Assembly (NCBI GenBank): GCA_008692225.1 | Contig: VICG01000008.1 | Location: forward strand, 2,196,001-2,260,000 | Reading direction: 5' to 3' | Origin: Monilinia fructicola | Lineage: Eukaryota; Ascomycota; Leotiomycetes; Helotiales; Sclerotiniaceae | Length of the DNA: 64,000 bases | Part shown: positions 46,417 to 59,460 of the stretch, one piece after another | How positions within the stretch are numbered: the first letter of the stretch is position 1 | Layout: the number at the start of each line of letters is the position of its first letter | The notes under the pieces: generated by a model | Told to the model about the DNA's origin: nothing | The model's database searches: none | What the model saw: the letters and a program-made list of their open reading frames with translations, nothing else | Made by a program: the position numbers and the translations under genes

Positions 46417-47799
46417 TCACGCCACCCTCTCCGATCTCTTGGACTTACATTTCTTCGCGCTGGCCGTCGCGTTCCCGGCCCCATACCCCCCGTTATTGCC
46501 GCCCCTGTACGACCCCGCCGGACAGGCATCCAGCGCGCAAATGGGCTGGTATTTCGCGGCGTAGCTCGACGTCGTGAAGGTGTACGCCTGCGTCACGGAC
46601 CAGTAGTCCTGTCCGCGGTACTGTCCCACGTTGGTCGCGTACGCGGCGGCCCACGCCTCGGTATACATGGAGCAGTAGATGCCCTGCGGGGCGCCCTCGT
46701 CGTTGAGGATGTAGACGACGGCCTGGTTGCAGACGGCGGGGCGGCCGGTGGCGGGCGGGTGCGCGGCGTTGTAGCGCGTTTGCGCGGAGCACGCCGACGT
46801 GCAGGCTATGACGCCGTTGGCGAAGGTTTGCACGTCGTTGAAGGAGAAGTATTTGTAGCCCATGTATGTGTCGGTGTTGGTGACGGGGTCGAGGGGCGCG
46901 TTGATGGCGCCGGGGAGGGGGGTCGGTCCGTCGTAGCCTGGGGCGGCGGGGGGGAGGTAATCTTTGTTGTAGCCGTTGGAGCCGGAGATGACGACGTGGA
47001 AGTTTTCTGGGGGTGGGGAGGTTAGTTTTGTGTTATGTTTTGTTGTGTGGTGTGGTGTGGTGTTGTTTTGTTGGGGATCGGTCGGTTAGTGCTTGGGGTG
47101 GGAGGACTCACGTCTGTATTGTCCGATGTTGGTGGCAGTTTTATCTGAGATCTGCACACCCCACTTCACGCACTTGTAGTTGGTGGTTGAGGCGGGATTG
47201 GTGCAGTTGGAGCCAGGGTCGACTGTTGGGTCACGCTCCAGGTAGAGGTTGAAGGCAATGCAGCCTTCTTGTTGGTCACAGAAGGCGGCACATCCTTCGG
47301 TATCGTAGGACTCCAGCGTCTTGTATCCGAGGTAGGAGGTGGTTTGTGAAGAGCCTTGCAATTGGGAGAATGCGAGTTTGTAGCCTGCTGGAGTGCTGGC
47401 ACTAGACGCAATGGCGTTGTACTGAGGATCGGCTAAAAAAGCCTCGGCTGTATCTGGGCTGTAAGGCTGTTAGTGAGGGGATGTTGAATCTTGAATGGGA
47501 TCATAAACATACGTAGAGGTCGGACCAGCTCCGGCAGGTTGGACTTCGCAACTGCGCTTGACGATGTTGCGTTTGGCGGGTGAGCCGCTGGGGACTGCAG
47601 TATCAGTTACCTTGGCAGCGCCAGCTGAAGTTGCAGCAGCAGAAGGCTTAACGTCGACACTTTGGTATGCGACATTGTCTGGTGCACCGGAGACTGAAGC
47701 TTCTGGGAGAGCATCCACAGCAGCCAAGTCAATTGCTTGAGGGACAGGATTGGCGACTGCCAAAGCTGCGAGAGCAGAAACGATGATCGTGGAGCGCAT
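46417..47799 (-). CDS. secreted Cys-rich protein with two repeated domains, function unknown
   Basis: Exons 47513-47799, 47112-47458 and 46417-47006, introns 54 and 105 nt, giving 407 residues. Signal peptide at residues 1-17 (MRSTIIVSALAALAVANP), then a pro-like region with KR sites (SPAKRNIVKRSC). Two tandem domains follow. The first runs from YLGYKTLESYDTEGCAAFCD to TATNIGQYRQ. The second runs from YMGYKYFSFNDVQTFANGV to YATNVGQYRGQD. Each begins Y-hydrophobic-GYK and ends ATN(I/V)GQYR with Cys pairs between. This resembles fungal apple/PAN-like wall-associated proteins, but no exact family is claimed. The last exon is strikingly GC-rich against its neighbours. It ends in a basic tail (KKCKSKRSERVA). 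Confidence 0.7.
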
Positions 47800-47891
47800 A
47801 TTGTAGATTAAGATAATGTTTGTGAAGTGATGATTAGATTATTGAGAAGATGATGTTGATGATGTTGATTTGGAGTGGATATCTCCTCAGT

Positions 47892-47899
47892 CTTATACC
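47892..47899 (-). promoter_or_regulatory. putative TATA box of the secreted Cys-rich protein gene
   Basis: The minus strand reads GGTATAAG about 95 bp upstream of the ATG at 47799. Confidence 0.35.
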
Positions 47900-50800
47900 A
47901 CCTCATCCACCTCATTCCTGCATGCTTACAATAGACCCACATAATCGTGGTGATGGTGGTGAGCTTGACTTGGACTGACGGTCCCAAGATTGAGAAGAGA
48001 TGATACAGCTAGCAGCGAAGCTGAGGGACAAGCGCCACATTCAATAGAATGAAGGCTCGAAAATGGATACAGATATCAGCGGCCAAAGATGCAGGGCGCA
48101 CATTGGCGTCTAGCCGTCATAATGAGATACTGCTTCTATGTCACACAACAAGCTGGTACCATGTATCTTCGGCATGGCTTTCTCTAAATTCTCAAGCCAC
48201 TTGAGGTACTTTTCATTTTCCTTGGTTGGAGATCCATCGGGTTATTTTTCAGGTTTCGTGGAATGCAGAATTGCTTCTGTGAACTGACCTCATCGGAGTA
48301 TACTAGCCTCATGAAGATATAATCATCGAAAGCTCTATAGATCTGGTGAAGAATCGAAGACAGAAAGTCTGGCCCACCTTTGGCGACCCGGAGAATTTAC
48401 AACAACGAAGTTCAATCAAGGTGTTGGCCGTGCGTATCATTGGTCCTCTTCTAAATTAACTCTACAGGTCGGCCTTCTTACTGGTAGCTATGATTAGAGT
48501 TATTAGTGTCGAGTTACCGCTCTGACCAGTTCGGGAAGAATTTCGCATGGAAGTCATCACTCGTCTGCAAATGGAACTCTGATGGTTCACAGATATCCAT
48601 GGATATCATTATCCAACAGAATTAGACTCAAAATGGTTTAACGCCACTCGGTCTAAGCCGCCAGGAGACACATGGGCCGTAACACCATCAGGTACCAGGA
48701 ACAAGCGAATATCAATATTAGAGAAGAATAACTCCGAAGCATGGCTAACATGCGAAAGCGATATATGTTTTCGTTTTGTACTGCAAAAAGAATGCTCCGA
48801 GCTAAACATACTTGTTTGCCACGATCGCCTGTTGGTTTCGAGGTGTAACCTGAAACATGGAATGTTCTTTTGTTTCCTCATCGACTGGTTGGTTATCTTG
48901 AGACTTGTGGAACTCCAACCACATTTGTACATTTTCCGAGCTGAAAGTTGAGTCCCCACTACCAGATGGAATTAAACGTGTCTGTCCAAGGAGCTATCTA
49001 TACACTTGCCAGGAGGTAGTCATCAAAGGCTACGAGCTAGAGTCGCCAGTGATGACTACGGGTCGGGATAAATCCATGTAATATTACTCTTGTATGCAAC
49101 GCGAAAAGAGTACATAAAAACCATCTCATTGTGGAAATTTGCTTCAACAGCCACAACATTAAAAGTTGATCATTTTGAAGACATCTGGGGAAGATTATCA
49201 AGGTTGAGTAGATCTCCCGCTGCAGTGATTGCGTGCCTTGACCCAGAGCTATGGCTCCTAGCTTGCACCCTTGTAATGACCAGTGAGCCTAATTGATTCT
49301 AGCGGTTTCGACAGTCTCGACACGATCAAATTCTTATAATTTCAATTCCATTCTCATAAAGCATGGGATCGCTGTACAAAAAATCTGACTCCTTCATGTT
49401 GACATGCTCTACTTTTCGTGAGACTGACGAGATCCACTACCACGCAGATACGAAAGTTCATCCATTGGATGAGTAAAGATTCTTGAGTCAAGAAGAAACA
49501 TTGAAGGCTGCAAGACACATGTCAAGACTAGATAGTGAGCGTGCAAACCATGACATGACTTTGACAACTGAGAAGACTTTCTCTAAGGACTTGGGCCACG
49601 TTTTCATTCCGTGCCATGTGGTGGAGAAATGCCTCACGTAGGTTCTGCAAAGGCCTGCTAGATTTACCTCTTGTCCCGTGAACTCACCTATATTTGAAGT
49701 TTGAACTTTTACCGCAGATTCCGCTCCATACCCCCTAATGCAGGCTGGTTGAGCTTTTCTCAGACTTTCATGTGTTCTTGATATTTAAGGTTGAAACAAT
49801 CAACTGAATTGTGTGTAACTTTGGAGAATTAAGAACGAGCCAGATGTTGGCGCCTGACAGCACAGATTGCATTGAAATAAAAGTATTTAACCACGTGCTA
49901 GGCCAAATACACTCTAGAAAGCACAAGCTGATTCAGCTAGGCTATTTAGGGTGAACATTGAAGATGTAAAGTCCGAAAGCTGATTTCAGGAAGCACTGAT
50001 GGTTGTTGAAGAAAATATTAGGTATCACGGAACAAGGTGGCTATGCACTCAGCAAAAGTATCATGGCTCTTCTGTTGTTCCATCCAGTTTCAGTCTGCCG
50101 CGATGACATAGAAAGATCCCCTCGGATCATAACTGCGGCATTCTTAATTTTCACTAGAAGAAGATACATTCAAAATGTGCATTGGTCATTCTCTTATGGG
50201 TAAGAAAGAGGAACTCTCGAGGATTTCCTACACGAATCAACGGCAAACGAAACAACCAGATTCTCTACGCAAGAAACCAACGGCTGTTTGTATTTGAGTC
50301 GCCAAGAATTTTCTGTATTCTAGCCCCTGGTGAGAAAACCAAATCATTTGCGCTATAGACATGGGCAACTGCAGGCGATCGTGGACTAGAGATAGGGAAT
50401 TGTCATCTCATCAAAGAGCATCGAAGTAATGCGATAAACACAATCATGTCTATCGTACTCTGGGGTGACACAGTACAGTCTACACTCTCGGTCTTTGGAT
50501 GACGCCAATGCCGCTGCCCGGATGTATCGCTTGCGGACAGAAATCTTTTGGAAGTCGGCATTCCGTCAACAAATGTCGAAAAGTATCAAAATAATGCAAG
50601 GTGTGAGTTTTTCTATCAGCTTTCGGATGTCGCACGGCCATCTGCCTCTATCCGAAGTATTTGGACGAAATCAAGATCACTGCATCGCTTTATTGCGAGA
50701 ATCTAGTGATGCACTGCATAATCTTAGAGGGAGCATCAGCAGACGGCAAAAGAGAGAAAGAGAGAGGGAGAGGGAGAGGGAGAGGAGAGGGAGGGAAGAG

Positions 50801-51475
50801 AGACCGCATACAGAATGTAGAAGAATAATCATATGGTCTAGAATTTCTCGATGTTTTACTCTTTCACCGTAGAAAAGGGATGGGAGTCTGTCTTAGTTAA
50901 TGGTTGCTTGTTATTTCTCTATCCCGTGTTTTATTTTCAATTTCTTAACCAATTTTCATTTCATTTGGTGAAAATTGCGATGATAAATGTGCCTGCACGG
51001 CATCATCGCGTGGAATACGCCACTACTCACAACCCCATAAGTACCGACCACGCGTCAACATCTCACACCCCTTCATCTTCTCGCTTCTCACATTATAAAA
51101 TCAGCAACCTCATTCAACACTCGTTTGTCCTACCTGAAAGCCTCAGTTTCCTTGAAACATAGTCAGGAGTGAACACGTTGGATTCTGCAGGAGGTAAAAT
51201 TTATCTGATGTACATCTCAACGTTCATGCGACAAGTGAGGTCAGTTACTGCTATGAGCCATGCCGTGCCGCGTCGCTCTGCCCTGTCTGACATTCCTTCC
51301 CATCAAACACGTTGATTGTTGGTATCTCGTCTCCGAAAATATGTAAAATAGAGTAAGTAAGGGTTTCCATGTTTATCCGTTTGTTTTCTTGGTGATATGT
51401 TCGCTATTCCTCTCGTTCTTGAACTCTATTCTTTCTTGAGAGATTCCTGCGCCGGCGCAAATATTTACTTCCTAT
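47900..51475. other. long intergenic region, no supported gene
   Basis: Only short unconvincing frames. A GAGAGG-type purine run (50753-50800) is present. The last 150 bp are pyrimidine-rich and probably the leader of the MFS gene. Confidence 0.5.
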
Positions 51476-53232
51476 ATGAAAATGACTTTATCGAAAGTAC
51501 AACCACGATCATCCGCATGCGATGAGGAATCTTCTCTCCTTCATCCTCTACGACCACATAACTCGCACACACACTCCCTAATCCATCAAACGCATTCTCC
51601 GCGCATTATCATCCTCCTCATCACGACGATTGTTTTTATAATTGGGTTTGGGGGTTATTTGGCTTGGATTTCATCCATCCGCATTTATGAGGATATAATG
51701 TGTCGTCATTATTATGAAGAGCTTCTAGGTCAGGGAGGAATCGGATCAAGTAGTACGATTGACGAGGCTAAGTGCAAGGGTGATGAAGTACAGAAAGGAT
51801 TGAATATCTTGACTGCGGTGTTAGAAACGTTGAAAATGTTGCCAGGTAAAGAAAGAAAGAAGGGTTTAGGGAACGCTGTTGAGAGATAGGAACTGATAAT
51901 CTCGCAGGAATGTTAATGGCTGTTCCATATGGGTTATTAGCTGATAAGTGAGACTTCTCTTCATAATCTCAATGTCCCATTCTGAAGACTTGATTTGACG
52001 ATGAATCAGAATCGGACGAAAACCAGTGTTTGCTTTAACCATCTCGGGAATTCTCCTGAGCCTCCTGTTCGAAGTATTCATAATGAGCCAATGGTTGATG
52101 TTACCTATTCGTGTGGTATGGCTAGCGCCTTTTTTGCAGTTTATCGGTGGTGGAGAGAAGGCAGCCTCCGCAATATTTTTTGCTATTATCTCAGATGTCA
52201 CCACTCAAAGCGAGAGGTATTTTCCCACAAGGATCTATGTTCCGGAAGTTCTTGCTCACACTCAATAGAGCAAATGCATTCCTTTTTGGTTCTTGTGCTT
52301 CACTCTGTGCGGAACTCATTGCACCTACTGTAGCCGCCGCAATCATGGCTCATTCACCATGGATCTGCCTATCTTGCGGAATCGCTGTTTTGACATTAGG
52401 GTTATGTCTCATTACTTTTGTACCCGAGACTCTCCATTTCCACACCTCTGAGACTTCCACACTGGTTCCAGATGCCCCATCTTCACGTTACCTAAGCGAC
52501 TCGTCATCAGATTTAAACGAAGACCTAAAACTAACACTCAGTCGCCGTCTTTCCGATTTCTACATCACTAGTCGTCCACTCCTTACCCTCCCTGTTCTTC
52601 TCTTACTTCTCCCATCAATAACCAGCGTCATTGGTCAACAATCCATCGATCTAAGCATTCGCTACATCTCTACCCGTTTCTCAATTCCCCTGTCTCACGC
52701 CTCCCTTATTCTTTCCCTTCGAGCCCTGATAAACATCCTCCTCCTTGTCATTCTCATACCCACCCTCTCCTCGCTTCTCATAACAAACTTCCACTTCTCA
52801 TCAACCCACAAAGACCTTCTTCTCGCCCGTATCTCCTCCCTCTTCCTCATATGCGGTGCTCTCATAGTCGCCATCTCTCCCTCCCTTCATCTCGCTATCA
52901 TCGGACTCGTAATCTACACTCTCGGAACCGGCTTTGTCAGTCTCGTGCGCTCTCTACTCACAAGCTTGGTAGATCAAAAACATGTTGCGAGAATCTTTGC
53001 AATGATTGCTGTGGTGGAGACGTCTAGCGCGTTGGTGGCGGGCCCGGCGGTGGCGGGTCTCTATGAATTGGGGCTGATTTGGAGGAGGGAGTGGACTGGG
53101 TGGTTGGGGTTGCCGTTTGTGGGGTTGGCAAGTGTTTGTTGCGTGGGTGGGATGGGTGTTTGGTGTGTGAGGGGCTTGGGGAGTAAGGGCAATGAGGGGC
53201 TGGTGGATGAGGAGGTGGATGTGGGGGTGTAA
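51476..53232 (+). CDS. major facilitator superfamily transporter
   Basis: Membrane transporter of the MFS with 12 expected helices; substrate unknown. Exons 51476-51845, 51908-51947, 52010-52216 and 52269-53232 give 526 residues, with introns of 52-62 nt and consistent phases. A polar N-terminal tail of about 40 residues leads into helix 1 (IIILLITTIVFIIGFGGYL) and an extracellular loop with two Cys. The MFS loop 2-3 signature spans intron 2: GLLADKIGRKPVFAL. The central cytoplasmic loop (SSRYLSDSSSDLNEDLKLTL) is Ser-rich. The C-terminal half includes GTGFVSLVRSLLTSLVDQKH, the loop 8-9 equivalent. It ends in an acidic tail. The frame is intact. A second ATG at 51482 is possible. Confidence 0.88.
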
Positions 53233-56200
53233 GTATGATCCTTTTGATAGGTGATTTGATTTTTGTTTCATTTGGAATGACTTGTGATGTTTTCTGCTTG
53301 GTGTTCGGTGGTTTGGAGGACTGCGTTGCTCTAGAAGTTATTGTATGATTTTATAAGAAGAGAAAGAGAAAGGGGATGGTTTAGACTCTAGAAGTAGATA
53401 TTAGACTAGATGACAATGCTACGAGCTTCTCTAAATCAATGAGATAATAGAGTGACAGTGATATTATCTAACAGTTGTAATATTCTAGCCAAACATTCAT
53501 CATCTCATACCATCTCATCACTTGCTGTTACTGAATCCAAGAATTCACCGTCACCAATATCAACACCACTTAACTCTATCCATCTCCACTTATTTATCTC
53601 ATGCCGCACTAAATTGTATAAAAACCAAAAGACCTTCACAAAACTTTATCGAAAGCTCGTTGTCTTCATAGTACTCGAGTCATACTCACCAGAACCAAGC
53701 CATCGATATGCTTCCATAAAATACCCTGAAAACCATTCTCTTTGATTGTATACCGGTTGCTGAATATCGATTAAAAAGATACGACACTTCAAGTGTTGTC
53801 GTAATTTGGAACAAAATATACAAATCTATATATATACACAAGACAAATGAAGCGAAGTGAAGCAAAGTATCTAGTTACGGGTCTTGAATGCTCAGCAAAT
53901 CTCAAAAAGAAGCTTAGTATAGATACCGGTGAATTATACATCCATCCACCAATCTTACAGCCTACGGTGCCGCGTACCATGAGCCCCTCATCTCTTTGCA
54001 CCTAGATCCACCATCCAAAATCAAATACTCCATCAGAGCGTAATCCCGCTTTTGATCATAGCAGATGCAATGGTCTACAAGAGGTTCTTGGAGACTTTGT
54101 GGTGGGTTGGATGTGGCTTGTGGGGATACGCGCTACTATATGATACACGTCTCGTTCTACCAGATATGTGTTCAAGAGAACTGGAGACTGTTTCTGCTTA
54201 TGCGGAGGGTATAGTATTGTATGAGGCTTAGGATGAGGCTTTGGCGAGAAGTGAAGGTGTTGGATGGTTTGGGTGGTGGTGTCGTTATCTCATCATTTTC
54301 TCTTCGGGCTTTAGTCTTACCATCGTATATATCTTTGATTGTCGTTTCGTTTTGAATGTTGAAGCATCACTAATTCTGTTGTTCCTGTTTGGATTAAGAA
54401 CCTCAGCTATTCCTGTATCCTGTGCTGGGGTCTACGGTTTTGTCTGATACTTGCGGTTGTAGTTGTCTCGTATTGAAGATATTCTTCCAGGCATATCTAC
54501 CTATCATTTACGGGGAATACATTCTAATCTTGGGGATGCTTTTGAAAAAGAGTGGGATCTTGAGAAAGTTCTGGGATTTATTCACTGTGCAATCGGGCTT
54601 TATGAGCGTGAGCTTGGTGAATGTATTGTTGTACGTAGGACTTTGGATTTGAGCTCAGAACTTCGAGTGGTTTGGTTGACTGAGTTCCTAGGTTATTTAA
54701 GAGCTCTTTACAACAGCTAGATTGGGATCGTAAAGTAAACATAGAACTAACAATCGAAGAATGCCGGGAGCATGAGAAACTGAGTCAAGTTCAGGGATCC
54801 GTGTATAGCAACATATAATTCTTTGTTGTGTGATCATGAAGATTATTGGAATCAAAGGGCTGGAAGAATTATTAATATAGTCTCGTTTGATGTTCAGATG
54901 AAAGGATGTGAATTCCTCATGTTGTCATTGGGGGTTGCGGGTAAGAAGCTCGAATAAGCAGTACCTTCAACTGCGACAGTGGGACTAACAACTTAGACGA
55001 GAATCATCAGATTTATATTACTTGATTATAGAAGCTTTGATGTATATTTAGCTCGAGCAATCGGGAGTGTTCACAGAATATAACCATCCAGCATTCTAGT
55101 GACTTGTGCTCAACACAACACTGGCTATGAATACCAGCCTTGGTATATCCACATTGATATAACCAGGAAATCTTGATATCATGAGGGTGCTCTAGGTTGT
55201 GGAGAGGGGAATGTATTATTTGATCAATATCTACTCCATTGTCATAATCACACGACAAATTTATATTCACTATGATGTTCTTCGGGGGTGTACTTCAAAG
55301 TGTCTAATACCGTATACTATCTCATGATTCAACACCAATCCAATCACCGGTAGATTAACCTCCTCTCTCCATTGAATCAGTACGTAGGAATATTCCCATG
55401 GATCAGCTTCACTACTTGCAAACTAATCAGCAACTACCTAGACAAAAAATGTAACTCAGGTTCTGGTTGAAGCTCAAACACGCGAAATCCGTTCCAAAAT
55501 TAGAGAACAATAAATGTATAATGGAAGTTATGATTAGGTTCTTCGAAGGAACTACTTTGGTCAACCTTGGAAGTCTCTGGTAATCAAGCGATAGTAAAGT
55601 GGCAGAGAACGATATTGCGAAATAAGTTTGGAAAAGTTGAAGGATCATCTGAAAATCATCAGATGAAAAATAACGACAATCAGAGTTTTGGAAATTAGAT
55701 GAAAATGCTGACGATTATAGAAGATAGTGTGAGCTTTTGGTTTAGTTATGTTTCTTATGACAATGTACATTACCTGTTAGACTGTTGAGAAAACAGCTAC
55801 CGGGGACTCTTACAATCTACCTACACTCCCCTACTTTTGATAGTTAACCATATATGATAGTTTCTCAACAACTGTAAACATTCTCAAGGTTTATAAGCTG
55901 CTACAAACGGAAGCCAATTGAACAAACCATGCACTGACGGTCAGCTGAAGGGCCAATTAGATATGACTGCATTCTTTATGATCGGATGATTTCTATTCAA
56001 CTCCTACCCTTCTTGGAGAGTTACATTATGTTTGCAACTTCATATGCGGAGCTACCTATTCGGTCTCCTCTAGGATCTATTCGTGACTACGCAATGATGG
56101 TCAAGAATTCATTTTCTATAATCATCTCCAAACTAAGGACAAGCATCTAAAGATGAACGTCTAATCAGTGTATAATAATGAGATATCTCATGAAGATAAG

Positions 56201-58482
56201 TAAGAAGATACGGTGAATACTATCGTCAGAGAACTGTCATTCTAAAGGAGATTCATGAGACATGACTATGCCGGAGAAACAAATTCGAAAGAATGATAAT
56301 CGAAGTCAACCAACGATGGTAAAAAATGAAGACAGCACGACAAAGTTGCTGGATATGGGGATGCAAAAGAAATTTATCTTCCCGGCCAAATCAAAAGATG
56401 GTATCAAAGTTTGCGGCTCCTGATATATAGGAACTTCTGATCTGTTACAACTGCACAATCGCTGTCAGGCACAGATCTTGCTAACTTCCCGTGATTTGAT
56501 ATTCCATCATGAGTAGCAGAGGGGTGCTTAAATAACCCAAAACTCCTCAGGAGCATAAATTAGACCAGCTATTCCTTCGGAGACGAATTCGAAGCGAATG
56601 ATTTATTGAGAATTGAGCAAGTTGTCGATCTCGATAACTTTATTTAAAACTTGAATGTTTCAAAATATTCCGTGGTCTCATATACGCCAATGCATTTTTC
56701 CCCCAAAATTGATCCAACCTTTGAAGCTCCATATAGGACTTGGTTGTTGACAAAATTCCTACAATAACATCGCCAAGATAGAGACCATCTGTTCAGATTC
56801 TCTAGGGAGATGATCCCGTATCTCAAATTTGTACCCTTGATGTGTTTTGATATTTGTCCTCTTTGAGAGAAACCCTTGTACCAATCTCAAGTGAGTCATG
56901 ATCAACTCGTAGCCGAGAAACTCCGAGGAGCAATTATCCCGCCTCATTGCTATTTAAGAGTACATTTTTAAAGAATCTATAGCAATCGCTGGATTACAAG
57001 CAGCAAGAGAGTCTTGATAAGGTTTTCGGGTTTGTTCCCGCAGTCCCAAAGTCTAGAGGCACAGATGCGCATGTTTTTAGTATGTTTTTTGTTAGAGAGA
57101 TGAGAGGTGAAATGATACACTTCAGAAATATAACAACAAGAGTTTAACGATGACATTAGGATAGAAAGGTGACAACAAGCCCCGCCAGGATATGCGCATC
57201 ATTAGACGATATTCTTTTCAGGTCCATCTGACTTGACAATGGACGATAAGTAGAGCTTGACAAATTGTTAGCATTTTTCTCCTTATTCCCCCCTTCTATA
57301 CTTTTTCTTGTGTCGGATCTCTCTCTCAGCAATTTCTTTTGGGTCGAGGGACGCCAGATAAATCGAGTATAATATACTTCTCCTCGAGTAATCTTGAAGC
57401 AAAGACTCACAGGGCACCCGGTCAACAAATAACAGCCTGAGTGTCAGGTAATTCCATTATTCTCACATTCAGATGCTATTCAAGGAGACCAGATGCTTAT
57501 ATGGAACAAAATTTCATGTAATCTGACATTAGTCTGAGGGAACTCAATTGCTTCTTGTCAAGAAATAGATCATGCGATGCTGAGAAGAGCTGTATAAGTA
57601 ATACGTTGAAGCGTACAGGGCGTACTAGCACTCAAAAAATATCAGACTCCTCCATTCCATAAATGTCACCCAGAATAATAACGACGGCTTGAACGAGACG
57701 GATTCAAGTCCTTATAATTTTACCTCACCAAGTTCATCCCAACCTCTCCAATCCATCATGCTAAATTTGAGACCTAGAATCACGCTGTAAATACAGAGCA
57801 GGCAATGTAAGCGTGGTGGGTTTTAAGAGAGCTTACTCCCGTTCTGCATTGGTACATATAATCGATCTGACGAGAGCTTATGCAAGTCCATCTGCTTAGA
57901 TTTGAATGACCTTATAACATGGCTAATGCTGCGGCCTTTGCTGTAATTACTGAGGTTGCACTACCGCTGCGCAGACATACGCACACGTATCTTGTGAACA
58001 GAAAAACTGTCATCGCATCATACGAGGTGAGCAAAGCTTACTAGGACTTCACTTGAAACTTGAGCCGCTATCTAGTTTCGGGGAGCGCTGGAATTGATAA
58101 TTGATGCACACATTTATGCTGTTTTCTTGAATCAATGATTTCCCAACGTCTCATGTAATGCTTCCCAAGTGCCCAAAACTGTTTGATCTGTATTGAGTTA
58201 TTCTATCTACCTACCTACAGTAGTGGTAAATATTCCAAAAAGCATTCGTAGCGCGCTTTTAAGTTGACATGTCACATCATTCTGAATGAATAGTCGTTCA
58301 ATGTCCCAAGTGAAGAGTCGAGAAACCAAGAGATAATTATCTTCTTGACCAGGACCATCTAGCGCTCTACGCTTCACTTTTTTGTTTCGACTCGAGAGTT
58401 CCATGCTTGGTCTTGCGTTCAACTACCATTCTGATGATATTGAGTCATATAGAATTCCAATTGCCCAACGACCTGATTACAA
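53233..58482. other. gene-poor region
   Basis: No complete gene is supported. A protein-like fragment at 54463-54720 is listed separately. The rest is moderately AT-rich with no recognisable mobile element or RNA. Confidence 0.45.
54463..54720 (+). pseudogene. possible gene fragment, unknown
   Basis: An 85-codon frame has protein-like composition: SRIEDILPGISTYHLRG, then NLGDAFEKEWDLEKVLGFIH and GLYERELGEC, ending at TAG 54718-54720. The middle is vaguely TPR-like in its pattern of small and large residues. No upstream exon or promoter was identified, and a possible acceptor (TTGTAG) lies just upstream. It may be a relic. Confidence 0.22.
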
Positions 58483-58818
58483 ATGGAAGATGATACCGTT
58501 CGGGAATCGAGTTCTAAACGCGTAAGGTATTTTATATCCTGTGAAGGATTTGCTTCGGAAAGTTGTAGAGGAATTGGACTTACAAATACGTATATCATTT
58601 ATTCATTGATCATGATGATGATAACGCATTATTGGTCACATATCCATGTATACATATCCCTCTCCCAGATTCTTGGTGGAGAGACTGCAAGAATGTTGAG
58701 ATGTGCAAGTTTTCAGGAGCTAATGAGATGGGGTAAAGGTTTGGTGAATTTTCCACATCGTCAGGAGGGGTACGATGGCCATTGGCCAAATTTTCAAATC
58801 CCCTTGGAATACATATAG
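58483..58818 (+). CDS. possible small gene or exon, unknown
   Basis: A 111-codon frame from ATG 58483 to TAG 58816-58818. The first 35 and last 45 residues look protein-like (KGLVNFPHRQEGYDGHW). The middle (58592-58672) is AT-rich with GTATAT and CCCAG at its edges and could be an intron, but splicing it out breaks the downstream frame. No family recognised. Confidence 0.22.
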   Translation: MEDDTVRESSSKRVRYFISCEGFASESCRGIGLTNTYIIYSLIMMMITHYWSHIHVYISLSQILGGETARMLRCASFQELMRWGKGLVNFPHRQEGYDGHWPNFQIPLEYI

Positions 58819-59113
58819 ACAATGCAATTCATTGGGTGTTCGTCACGCATATTTATGTATTCACTACACAGCATCTGACTAACAAGCCGAGGGATCAAAA
58901 AGAGGGTCATGGACGTTAAACGCACCAAGGCATGGATGTACATAAGCGATAAAAAGGGGAGGGGGTTGAAGAATAGCAATAAGATAGCCCGGCTTGCCAT
59001 CGAATATCCAATTAGATATATTGACATCAAAGTTTACAGCCTTGAAACCTTGTTACACATTCAGTCCCATTCAGCGTCCAAATCAAAGCGCTATCACCGT
59101 GCCCCTTTGAAGT
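58819..59113. other. short spacer, nothing seen
   Basis: No gene, repeat or signal was found here. Confidence 0.5.
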
Positions 59114-59460
59114 TTAAACAGCCAAGATGATCTCAACATCCACATCCATGGCCACTTCAATCTCGAAAATCTTCCACTCCGTACCTCCAACCCAAAACCC
59201 AAAGAAAGCCCCATTCACAAAACCTTTCCCGGCGTCCGAACTCCTTCTCGTCCCGCCCAAAATCCATCTCCACACTTGATCGCTCCTCGCATCCAAACGA
59301 TCCACCCATATCCCGACATCCAACTCACACCCCACCCACCTATATCCATCTCCACGCTCCATCCCAAAGTACAATCAGAGATCCAACTGTAGAATGATAT
59401 CTCCCCTCCTCTTACCAACAACAACAAGCCTTCAAAGAATTTCCTGGCCTCGTGCTTAGG
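59114..59460 (-). CDS. possible C-terminal exon of an unknown gene, one base short
   Basis: Minus-strand sequence reads protein-like in two frames that meet at C4 59330-59333. Upstream it gives HEARKFFEGLLLLVRGGEIS and SDCTLGWSVEMDIGG. Downstream it gives CELDVGIWVDRLDARSDQVW, then KGFVNGAFFGFWVGGTEWK, with the stop at 59114-59116. One extra base in that run would join them into about 115 residues. No ATG is available; a TAG at 59461-59463 may be part of an acceptor. Many Trp, Gly and Asp residues hint at a beta-rich domain. Family unknown. Confidence 0.3.

Noticed and set aside
46261..47025. A 254-codon plus-strand frame
   Set aside because: Antisense to the GC-rich last exon of the secreted protein gene; Arg/Gly/Val-rich, typical of complement of a GC-rich exon.
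50465..50872. 135-codon plus-strand frame
   Set aside because: About a sixth of it is translation of a GAGAGG purine run; remainder unconvincing.
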